DNA of 64,000 nt from Psoroptes ovis (Eukaryota > Arthropoda > Arachnida > Sarcoptiformes > Psoroptidae). The translations under genes and the position numbers were made by a program. Location of the stretch: contig PQWQ01000023.1 in assembly GCA_002943765.1 (NCBI GenBank), positions 560,501 through 624,500 of the forward strand. The letters run 5' to 3'. Under the pieces are notes generated by a model. That model was not told where the DNA came from. It saw only the letters and a list, made by a program, of their open reading frames with translations, and did not search any database. This document shows positions 49,417 through 59,134 of this stretch, piece after piece. How positions within the stretch are numbered: the stretch's first letter is position 1; every line of letters begins with the position of its first letter.

Positions 49417-49548
49417 TACTTTCTTTTTGGTCAATGATAATAATTTTGTTAAGAAATAAATGAAATGAAATGCAAATATCACAATCAACATCATTATCAT
49501 TAGTAAATGATGCTTTGGGAAATGAAAAATCTTGGTTAAACACATATA

Positions 49549-49629
49549 ATAGGTCGTCCGGAAAGTTTTGGCCGATTTTTATGAACAATTCTATTGATTA
49601 AGCCGAATAAACTTTTCGGACAACTCAAA
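49549..49629. mobile_element. Mariner-like MITE copy 7, CGAAAAG subfamily, inverted core
   Basis: Left end ATAGGTCGTCCGGAAAGTTT, right end GGACAACTCAAA. It lies only 133 bp from copy 6. Confidence 0.78.
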
Positions 49630-49684
49630 TATTTTAACCACCATTAAAAAACAGGCAAAATTGCATCAACATCTTTTTCTGTTG

Positions 49685-49706
49685 CACACACACACACACA
49701 CACACA
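49685..49706. repeat. (CA)n microsatellite
   Basis: 22 bp tract, followed at about 49780-49806 by CCACA pentamer repeats. Confidence 0.88.
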
Positions 49707-50715
49707 TCTTTGATTCCATTCTTAGCATTCAAATAGCTTCAAAGACGATGTGATCAAGGAACAAGTTTTCTCCTTGATCACCACACCACACCACACCACA
49801 CACACCATCATCATCAGCATCATCACTATTCACACACATAAATGTCTACATGAATTTTTTCTTTAAGAATTTTTCATTACTTTTTGAATATCATCAAAAT
49901 GGTAATAAAAAAAAACATGGAAAAAATAACATCAACAACAAACAACTACCATACCTTATTCACAGCACTCAAGTCTTTCAAATAATTCAAGAGATATAAA
50001 GATACTTTCTCAAACATAAGATTTAACATTGAAAACTCTTGTTTCACACTTTGTTATATTCTCAACGAGATTGATTTTGATTAAATAAATAAAATACTTT
50101 CGAATAAATTAATCTTTAGGAGATGTTCGTTTATTCATTTGGCCATCTTGAATCAGATGATGATCATCATCATTATCAAATGATGGGGCAAAAATGTCTT
50201 GAAAACTTTCAAAATCTTTGAATTTTCCAAGTAAACATGTTAAGACAATGAAAATATTTGATTTTTTTTAAAGTTATTTTTAATGGACATACTTGAAATC
50301 TCAATGGGGTCCCTGTTGTGAAAGCAAACTTTTTCCTTGAATGAAAAACAAAAATTGAAACACGTGTTTCAATTCATTTCAAGTAAAAAGTCATTTTGAT
50401 CTTTTTTTTTCTTAAGTAAATTGTTCCATATTCGCTCAAATACTTTATCATCAAAAAATATTTGAAGGTTAGCATTGCCCTGAAATACAGAGAAAAACAC
50501 GCGCAAACACATTGGCGATATGCAAAAATATTTCTGGAAGAAATGTTCAAAAATACCTCACAAAAAAATATTTTTGTGTATTTCTTCCTCCTTTTCTTGT
50601 ATCGATTGATACGTACACATTGAAACAAACATGCATACTAACAGTTAGCAACTTAATGGCAGCATTCAATTCAATTTATACACACTTTTATCATTTTGAT
50701 TACATACTCAAAATA

Positions 50716-50800
50716 TTAGGTTGTCCGAAAAGTTCATTCCGCTTAATCACAATAGAGTTGCCCAATGAAAATCGGCCAAAACTTTTCGGACAACCTATAA
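50716..50800. mobile_element. Mariner-like MITE copy 8, CGAAAAG subfamily
   Basis: TA-flanked, near-consensus: TTAGGTTGTCCGAAAAGTTC at the left, ACTTTTCGGACAACCTATAA at the right, core CACAATAGAGTTGCCCAATG. Confidence 0.9.
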
Positions 50801-51019
50801 TACATTATTAGAAATAATGGTGGTGCCCAATAAAATAATGAAAATTATATTCAAAAATGGACACTAAAAAAAATTCAATTTTTCTGAAATAAAAATAATC
50901 ATTATTCGATATACTGTGGTTATAATTGAAAAAAACAAAAATTGACATTGAAAATTTCCACCATTCAAATAAATGTTGTTGTTGGAATAGTGTTATTTTT
51001 CTCTTTCTTGCTCTTTCTA

Positions 51020-51101
51020 TTAGATTGTCCCATAAATTCTTGCCGTTTTTTCAATTTTTTTTTTCATTCAAAAAACGGCAAGAACTTATGGGACAACCTA
51101 A
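51020..51101. mobile_element. Mariner-like MITE copy 9, CCCATAAG subfamily
   Basis: 82 bp, TA-flanked. The two arms pair over nearly their whole length (TTGTCCCATAAATTCTTGCC against GGCAAGAACTTATGGGACAA), as in copy 1. Confidence 0.9.
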
Positions 51102-51236
51102 TATTTCTATCACTAAAAATCAAAATCATCTAACATCTCTTTGATTTTCATAAAAATTTCAATTTTTCATTAATTCATTCACTCTTTTTTATTTTATTAT
51201 TATATTTTTCTCTCATATTTTCACTCACATATAATA

Positions 51237-51318
51237 TTCGGTTGTCCGAAAAGTTCATTCGGCTTAATCAATAGAGTTGCTCATGAAAACCGGCCAGAAT
51301 TTTACGGACAACCTTTAA
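51237..51318. mobile_element. Mariner-like MITE copy 10, CGAAAAG subfamily
   Basis: TA-flanked; left end TTCGGTTGTCCGAAAAGTTC, right end ACGGACAACCTTTAA, forward core AATAGAGTTGCTCATG. Confidence 0.85.
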
Positions 51319-51850
51319 TATTTTCATCATTTGGAAAATGAAATTTTTTTTTAATTTCAATTTCATTATCAATGATTTTTTTTCAATGGTAAATTGCATT
51401 TACATACATGCACCATGCAGCACTTACACATTACAAATACATAAATACACATACTCACACACCTGTTGTTGTTAACATGGATGTAAAAACAATTGAAATT
51501 TTTCGTGTTTGCTTTCTTTGAAAGAAAGTATAAAGCGGTTTAAATGTTTTTTTTTATTTAATGATTTTCAATTGGGACCTTGGTACGCACGTTAACCACA
51601 CCATATATTCATGTTTATACCTTGGAAACTTTCACAAAAAATGACAAATTTTCTGATTTCTTCAAAAATATTTAATGGGAAATCGCTACCTTAGAACACA
51701 TATTTGACAGTTGAAATTTTAAGCAAAAAAAACAGGAAACATTGCTGGATATTTTTTTAAGATTTCTGCAGTAGATTTCTATGATTGATTCCAGTTTTTT
51801 TTTGAATGGTCTTTTTGAATTGTTTTAAATTTCAAAGGCGTCAACATACA

Positions 51851-51931
51851 ATAGGTTGTTCTCAAAGTTTTTGCCGATTATATCGCAAGAAAATCATTGA
51901 AAGATCGGCAAGAACTTTTCGGACAGCCTAA
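51851..51931. mobile_element. Mariner-like MITE copy 11, TATATCG subfamily
   Basis: Left end ATAGGTTGTTCTCAAAG, core GCCGATTATATCGCAAG, right end CTTTTCGGACAGCCTAA. The TA duplication is degraded (CA and TG), so this is an older copy. Confidence 0.78.
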
Positions 51932-52198
51932 TGCATGTGTAATGTGTCTATTAGAAATGTACACCTGTATGCACATACACAAACACACATAACATTCATT
52001 CTATTCATTTTTTCACATAAAAAAATTCACGATACTTGTGTCACAATGAATAAACAAATAAAACAATTCATTTTTTTTTCGACTCATATGTTGTTCACTA
52101 TGTGTGTGTTTATTCAAGTGAAAATATTTAACAAATGAATGACACAACACAACAACAACAACATTGATGATGGTGTGGCACCAATGACAATCATAATA

Positions 52199-52283
52199 TT
52201 TAGGGTTGTCCGGAAAGTTCTTTCCGATTTTCACTCACAACTCTATTGAATGCAGCGGAATTAACTTTTCGGACAATCATTGA
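52199..52283. mobile_element. Mariner-like MITE copy 12, CGAAAAG subfamily, inverted core
   Basis: TA on the left. Left end TTTAGGGTTGTCCGGAAAG, core CTCACAACTCTATTGAATGC, right end diverged (CGGACAATCATTGA). One of the most decayed copies. Confidence 0.72.
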
Positions 52284-53364
52284 AATAATAATAATAATAG
52301 GAATATCTGGGCTTTTGTCATGTTGACAATTAAACGAAATAAATAAATAAAAATGAAATAAAATAATGGACTTACATTGCAAAATGGTAGATTTTCGTTT
52401 GTTTTTTTTCAAATTTTTTTTTTCAAAAATTGGAAAATTCAAAGTAATGACTATGAAATACGAGAGAATGTTGAATTAATAATGAAACAATAATGGTGAA
52501 TTGAATTGAATTTGTTCATAGATTCTACATTGTTGCTGTTTGACCAAGTGTTTTTGATGTTGAATTGTTTTAGACGAATATGAATTTGAATTTGTTTTGG
52601 ATGAAACTTATCAAATTTTGTTGTTTGGTTGATTTTATTGCAAAAATGAAAATTTTTGATTTTGATTTGGTTGTTGTTGCTTATTTATATGTGTTGTTTG
52701 AAGCTTGATGAAATTGATCAATTGATTAAGCTGATTGATCATCGATGACTAATTGCGACTTGGGTCAATGATAACGATTTAGACGAAACATTTTCATTTC
52801 ATTTTCTTTTTGAACATTTGGTGACCACAATGACCCATAAGATACTGTTCACAAATCTGAAAATAAAAAAGTAAAAAAAGTATTAGAAATTTATCATAGA
52901 AAACTAATGGGTGGTTTAAAAAACGAATGACAATTGATTTACATAGAAAATCACCGAATCATTGAACAGATTATTCACATAAAATAATGATAATCACTAA
53001 GTTAATCACTCGAAAGATTTCACCAAAATTATTTTGCCTAAGGAAATTAGGCCTTTGAAAACTTGCTTGTACCACAAGTAGTATCAGGGCCGTGACCAAA
53101 TAATGGATAATTTGGCTACTTGTCTTTATCGTGATTCATCATTTCGATAAAAGCTTCTTGAAAATCTTACCATTACTTCATTGCTGTCTTTTTACCTACC
53201 AAAATTTTCAAATTTTCAATTCATTAATGTCTTGAAACACTTCTTGAACATGTATATTTCTTCATTTAACAATAATAACTTGCTTGTTATATTGTTTCTA
53301 GCAATATAACTTTATATGTTGAAAAACATGCACACAAACACAATACACATTGAAAAAATATATA

Positions 53365-53444
53365 TTAGATTGTCCGAAAAGTTCATTCCGCTTAATCAAT
53401 AGAGTTGCTAATGAAAATCGGCCAGAACTTTCTGGACAACCTAA
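53365..53444. mobile_element. Mariner-like MITE copy 13, CGAAAAG subfamily
   Basis: 80 bp, TA-flanked, forward core AATCAATAGAGTTGCTAATG, clean ends TTAGATTGTCCGAAAAG and CTGGACAACCTAA. Confidence 0.88.
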
Positions 53445-53770
53445 TATATGAAAAACAATGTTTATTGCTGCTGCTGCAGCAGCAGCAACAAATATCATTG
53501 AAAAAATGGTAAATATAATTGTTGCTTGCTTGCTATTAACTTACTTGTGCTTGCTTGTTTGATTGTTGATTATTGTTGTTGTCGCTGTTGTTATTATCAT
53601 TAATTTCATTACAAGGAATCTATCATACCATAATAATAATAATAATAATGATGATTACTCGAGGATCCTCCGGATTTTTTTAAAATTTCATTTCATACGA
53701 ACTAAACTAAACTAAAACCCCAAAATCATTAATGAAAATATGTGTACAAAAAGCTGTACAGAGAAATATA

Positions 53771-53850
53771 TCGGGTTGTCCCATAAGTTTTTGCCGGTTA
53801 TTTTGTAGAAAATAATTGGAAAAACGGCAAGAACTTATGGGACAACCTAA
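53771..53850. mobile_element. Mariner-like MITE copy 14, CCCATAAG ends
   Basis: 80 bp, TA-flanked. Ends TCGGGTTGTCCCATAAG and CTTATGGGACAACCTAA. The core GGTTATTTTGTAGAAAATAA resembles the TATATCG subfamily, so it is intermediate between two groups. Confidence 0.87.
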
Positions 53851-54069
53851 TATTTAATGATGATAAACTCGATACACACAATCAACCAACCAATGATACA
53901 AAAGCAAAAATATGAGAGGGAGTCCTAGGCTACCACCACAAATTTTTGCTTTTTGGCTTGTATGGATGGATGGATGGCTGTTGGTGCTATTTTGCACAAC
54001 GATAAAATCATCATTTGAAAACATACTGATGCACACAAACAGCTCACAAACACTGATATACAGGGATAT

Positions 54070-54070
<1 letters not shown>

Positions 54071-54100
<30 letters not shown>
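54071..54100. repeat. (CA)15 microsatellite
   Basis: 30 bp pure tract. Confidence 0.92.
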
Positions 54101-54101
<1 letters not shown>

Positions 54102-54595
54102 CCAACCAACACACAAACAGCTCAAAGACACCGAAGAAGTGAACAGAAAAAAAAACTGGAAACAAACAAACAAAAAAAAACTCACAGTGCCGTGCTGTGC
54201 CGAGCGCGGAGCCAAGCCAAGAATATCATGGAGTCATGTATTTCGCTATTTCTCTGGTTAAAATAAAGAGTGAATGAATGAATAAAGGCTAAATACAAAC
54301 CTAATAATAATTATAAGGATACTTGTGGTGTATTTTGTATCTTGTATCGTGTTATTCTTCATTCATACATACACACAAAATGGAAAATTTCAATGGAAAT
54401 TATAAGGAAAAAAACATTTCCATTTTTTCGTAATATCGAGCCTGAAAAGAACCGAAGGTAAAAGGCGTTGGCCGCCATCATAGCCATCGTAATCATTGCT
54501 GATGATGATGATTTTTGGCCATTGTTCGGATCCAATTTTTTGATTAATTTAATTCAATTTTCATCACAATTAAAATAATCAAAGAGTTATGAGAT

Positions 54596-54705
54596 TTTCG
54601 AATTCGAATGTTTTGAGATGATAATTTCGAATTCGAATGTTTTCGTTTTTTTATTTCCCGGGAAATTTTCTTTTTGAAAAATAAAGTTTGAATTCGAATT
54701 TCGAA
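54596..54705. repeat. TTCGAATTCGAA block with SmaI-type palindrome
   Basis: Contains GAATTCGAA-type palindromes at about 54597-54608, 54624-54637 and 54690-54705, and the 14-bp palindrome ATTTCCCGGGAAAT at 54653-54666. Similar motif clusters occur at 16960-17012, 32898-32926 and 57408-57436. Confidence 0.5.
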
Positions 54706-56013
54706 GAAAGTTTCTCGCCGAAAAAGTTCGAAGACCCTTAGACTAATCAAGGGTACCTTAGAAGCACCAGAAACCCTTTGGATTCTCAAATATTATCAAC
54801 AAAATACTCTGCAAATCTTCTAAAAACAATGCAAAAAACAAGCTGGACGCAATAAGACACTTACCTTGCTTGCACCTCTGAACACTGATAAACGTTTGAA
54901 GAAACGAATGAAATCTTTGAATCTTGCAGAATTATCTTTGATGAAAATTGAAGATTTGATTAAGATGAAGACGATGCTTGAAGAATGAAGAATGATGATC
55001 GTCGTAATTTGATTACACATACACAAACGAAATTATCGCTTCAGATATTTGTTGATTGCTAATTCAATGGTGGTGGTGATGGATATTGCTGGTGGTCACA
55101 AGTTTTCAAAAAAATTGAAATATTAATTGAATCATGTGATCCAAAAAAAATGATCGATTACTTTGAATTTATTTTTGATTGAATTGCAATGAATCAATGA
55201 ATTGCCATCAATCAATGAATTGCAATTTCAATTTTCAAATTTTCAAAATTGAAAAATTCAGCTTTAAATCAATTGAAAACATTCAACGAAATTCATTTAA
55301 ATTCAACGAAATTCAATCAACAAAACACATAGAAAAATTCAAATTTCAATTCATTTAACATGAAGAAATTTCAAATTTCAAAAAATTCAAATTTCACCAT
55401 AAGCATTTCAATTCAAGTCATTGCAATTCAATGAAAAATATCATTGGTTACTTTTCAATTGTATGTTTACATGCGATGATGTTGACCAACGATGACGATT
55501 GGTGGACTGAAATTTGAATCAAAATTTTCGAATATTTTACTTGTCACTTGTCAGTTAATTGGTGAAAATATGAGTGTGTGTATGAGTTGGTGCATCATGT
55601 CATGGTATGTATGAATTTTTCTTTTATTTTGAATTAATTTAAATCGAATTTTCATTCAAATTTTAGCTGGTTTTCGAACGTTTTTCAATGGTTTTCAATC
55701 AATTGGTTTTTTTTTTTTGGCTGCGTCTTTCACCAACATTCAAAGCTTCACTGAAAAAAAATATTTCAAAAACTTTTCGGTGACGCGCGCAACATTTTAA
55801 TGCGTGTATTTTTCAGTGTGTGTATCTGTGTGTGTCAGCATTGAATCAATTGCGTTTGGTCTCTGTGTGTGTGTGTGAATTTTGGCTGAATTATTTTTCT
55901 CTTCCCAAAAATTCACCATTACTTCGCTATCTTTCGGTGCCTTGCATCCTGCACACACACACACACTAAACATGTACACGCACAGTGGGCTGCTTATTCA
56001 GTATCCAGTTTTC

Positions 56014-56016
56014 GTG

Positions 56017-56039
<23 letters not shown>
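56014..56039. repeat. (GT)13 microsatellite
   Basis: 26 bp tract 50 bp left of MITE copy 15. Confidence 0.92.
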
Positions 56040-56052
<13 letters not shown>

Positions 56053-56088
56053 CATGGCTCTCCCTCACTCAGTCTGCGCACTCAAATA

Positions 56089-56169
56089 TTAGGTTGTCCC
56101 ATAAATTCTTGCTGTTTTTCGAATTAAAAAAAATTAAAAAAAACGGCCAAAATTTATGGGACAACCTAA
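56089..56169. mobile_element. Mariner-like MITE copy 15, CCCATAAG subfamily
   Basis: 81 bp, TA on the left, TG on the right. Ends TTAGGTTGTCCCATAAATTC and AATTTATGGGACAACCTAA enclose a poly(A)-rich loop; close to copies 1 and 9. Confidence 0.88.
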
Positions 56170-57215
56170 TGCATACACAGTGAATCAAACCTCTCCAGCA
56201 CCTTTTCACATGAGCAGCAGCAGTCAGCAGTGGTAGCGAATAGTGAAAAAACCATAGGAGCAGCAGCAGCAGTCGCCACCAAACACATCACGGCCACCAA
56301 CAGTAACTCATCAGCCACATAGCCACTACCCAAACGCCATGCACGCTTTAAATTTTGAATTTTGAAAAAAAAATGATTAATCAGAATCCTTGGATCTTTT
56401 CGATCATATGGCCACACATATATAATGAATTGTGACAATTTTTTTTCCAATTTATACGTTTCAGGTTTTTTCATTCTCTTCATTACGACAATTGCTGCCT
56501 TTGCTGCTGTTGTTTGGTCTGTTCGCGCAAGATTTCCTTGATAAATTCGTTCCTTTCGAAAACACACACACATTCGAACACTTGTATGTCTGTTTCCTAA
56601 GAATGAATCGCCCCCCGGGCAACAATTAATCCCCTCCGGGCAACAATGAATCATTGAAGGCGAAGTAAACGAAACAAGGGCGTTATTCACAAACCTAAAT
56701 TCACAAGAAAAAAAGTGGTAGTAGTAGTGGCGGTGGTGGCTGGTAGTTTTTGGCGTGTGTATTTGTACATGTGTATTTTGGCTGGAGCACGAACCCTGAT
56801 CAGCAGAAAAATTCAAAAAAAAAAAAAAAAAATTTCTCTCTTAACAAACACAAGGACAACGGCTGGTGGTGGATGGTGGGATCCTTGTTTGTTTGCTTTG
56901 TGCAAAAGCTTTGTGAAAAATAAACACAGGAAACACTGAGAGTTCTGTGCGTAAGAAGGCTGGGAGAGCACATTCGAAACTCTGGCGCCCAATTGAACAA
57001 AGAAATTTCTTAAACATTTACGTTGAAAGGCGTAGTCCCTTCGGGTTCAAAAAACCTTGTCGAAGATCAGGTTTTATTTGGAAAAATTAGTCTTCAAGGA
57101 TCAATTTTTTTGCTTCCATGTAATTTGGCAAGGACCCGATTATTCTGCGTAACACATTCATCGACCGCTACCACAAAATTTAAAAGGATTTCTCGTTTTA
57201 GGTTTTTGAATTCTA

Positions 57216-57295
57216 TTAGATTGTCCGAAAAGTTTTTGCCGATTATATCGTAGAGAATCATAAGAAAATCGGCAAGAACTTATCGGACAACCTAA
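57216..57295. mobile_element. Mariner-like MITE copy 16, TATATCG subfamily
   Basis: 80 bp, TA on the left. TTAGATTGTCCGAAAAGTTT, core GCCGATTATATCGTAGAGAA, right end CTTATCGGACAACCTAA. Confidence 0.87.
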
Positions 57296-58201
57296 TTAAT
57301 AAAAAAATAGCTTAAAAATTCCATAAGGACTTTTAAATTTTAATAAGGAGGAGGAGGAGGAAGACGACGACGATGAGGAGGAGGAGGCAATGGACCAGCC
57401 CAAATCGTTCGAAATTCGAATTTCGAATTCGAATTTGGCCTTCGAAAAAAAAAATCCAAAGAAATTTTTTTCCTCGGTGAGTTTCTCGGGAATTTTCCCT
57501 CGAAGCCCCGATAAACACATCCCATTGGAATGATCATGATGATGATTAAGAGGCCTAAAACCCATCGAAAAAAAAACTTGCGCAATCAGCCATCCAGCCA
57601 AACTAGCCCAAAGCATTCATCCAGTTTTCAATTTCAATCGTTCATCATTATCAGCCACCACGCAGTCCTTTTTATTACGCTATTTTTAGCTTGTCATGTA
57701 TCACCATCATCATCAGTTTGACCTCTGATGAACTCTGACCATTCGGGGTCTTAATGTTACCATAATTCAAAGATGCTTTTGGCTATAAGTTGCATCCTTA
57801 AGAATGTTTGAGATGCTTAATGTGTTTGTCTTATCATTGAGCAACCAGCCGAGATGGTAATTGAACCCATGAAAAACCCTGTGAAGAGCCTAAATTAAAC
57901 AAAGATAAAAGGTTAAAAAAGGTTCGTACCCCCAACGAAAATCAACAAAAAACAAAGGTCTAAACCTTTGTCCAAATATTTCTACTAAACGAAATGACTA
58001 AGGAATTTTTCTTTTGTTTTTTCTATTAGGTAGTTTGACATCGCTAAATGGGCCTCGATCGTGTATTGTATCTACGATGGTGGCTGACACAGCATCAACA
58101 AACATCAGCAAACTAAAGGACACCTGTCGATATTTTCATTGTTTGTTCTTGTTTTCATTGATATTTATTTATTTATGATTTGATGATGAAGAACCTAAAT
58201 A

Positions 58202-58285
58202 TTAAGGTTGTCCTAAAAGTTTTTGCCGATTATATCATAGAGAATTGATGAGAAAATCGGCAAAAACTTATCGTATGAACCTAAA
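58202..58285. mobile_element. Mariner-like MITE copy 17, TATATCG subfamily
   Basis: TA-flanked but with decayed ends (TTAAGGTTGTCCTAAAAG; TATCGTATGAACCTAAA). Core GATTATATCATAGAGAATTG. It lies about 720 bp left of the copia element. Confidence 0.82.
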
Positions 58286-59003
58286 TAATTTAATAAAATG
58301 AATTGAAATGACTGGAAGTAGAAAAACACCTGTCAATTGGTGAAATTTGGATGCCAAAAATCGAAATTTACACGAATTAAATTGAAAATGGCCCGATGAA
58401 CAAAGATTTTGACTGAATTCAGTCCGAATTACCTGGTCATTCGGAGCAAATTCTTCCCGAAATCCAGCAGAACATCGATGAACAGCTGTGGCCAGGGATT
58501 TTTCTTAGGGTACAGGGTCCATTCGAATGTCAAAACTTGTCCACACAAATTCGTGGAAATCAGTGACAGTATTGTGGACAGCCCCGAAATACGGACGATT
58601 GGTCACGACCAAGATTCGTGAAATGACAAAAATGAAAATACGACCCCGTAAAACCAAAAAATTTTTTCGAGGACATCGAACCCAAATGGTTGAACGGTGG
58701 TGCTGGCAATGATGGCGATGGTGGTGGTGATGGCGACAAACTGTGCACTCTGTGTGTATTTAAACATGACGAAGAACGAGATCAGTAAGTGAAACCAAAT
58801 CAAGCACCGAATCGAAGACCCCAAACAGCGCCAACTAATCGAATGTTTTTTGGCTTTTGGAAGCCAAAGTTTTCCTCCTCCTCCTCCTTCTCCTCCTCCT
58901 GCTCATTGTTTACATTCATTCATCCTCCTCCTCATGTTTGTACCCGAAAATGCACTCTAAAAAACAGATCAGAAGACAATCGTTCATAGTGTACGGAGCA
59001 AAA

Positions 59004-59125
59004 TGTTGCAGGCACGAGAGACTAGTGAACAGTGACTAGATGGCTGGAGTGTACGTCGTTTATATATGAGGTACCTATTGCTACCTAATCGTCTATTGCG
59101 ACCCAATAGGTCTCACCTCATAACA
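59004..59125 (-). repeat. 3' LTR of the copia element
   Basis: 122 bp, TG...CA ends when read on the minus strand, identical to the 5' LTR. An internal inverted pair (GAGGTACCTATTG and CAATAGGTCTCACCTC, plus strand) could fold; a TATATA lies at about 59061-59066. Confidence 0.95.
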
Positions 59126-59134
59126 CACCCTTCT
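59126..59134 (-). other. Polypurine tract of the copia element
   Basis: On the minus strand this reads AGAAGGGTG immediately before the 3' LTR, the expected place for plus-strand priming. It overlaps the end of the polyprotein stop region. Confidence 0.6.

Larger units (their letters stand above)
46932..59003. other. 12-kb gene-free, MITE-dense region
   Basis: No supported gene lies here. It contains 15 short mariner-like MITEs, several CA/GT microsatellites, a 26-A run at 47118-47143, AC-rich G-depleted tracts (47380-47520, 48160-48370) and TTCGAA blocks (54596-54705, 57408-57436). The longest open frame, 56166-56816 on the minus strand, has no signature or consistent composition. Options are a long intron or upstream region of the BTB gene, or repeat-rich intergenic DNA. 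Confidence 0.55.

Noticed and set aside
56166..56816. 216-codon open frame on the minus strand in the MITE-rich region
   Set aside because: It overlaps the end of MITE copy 15, has erratic composition (Cys, His and Phe clusters from repeats) and no recognisable domain; it is probably a chance frame in GC-richer DNA.
58409..58621. 70-codon plus-strand frame left of the copia element
   Set aside because: Composition looks coding-like, but no family match, no start context and no splice partners; not enough to call a gene.
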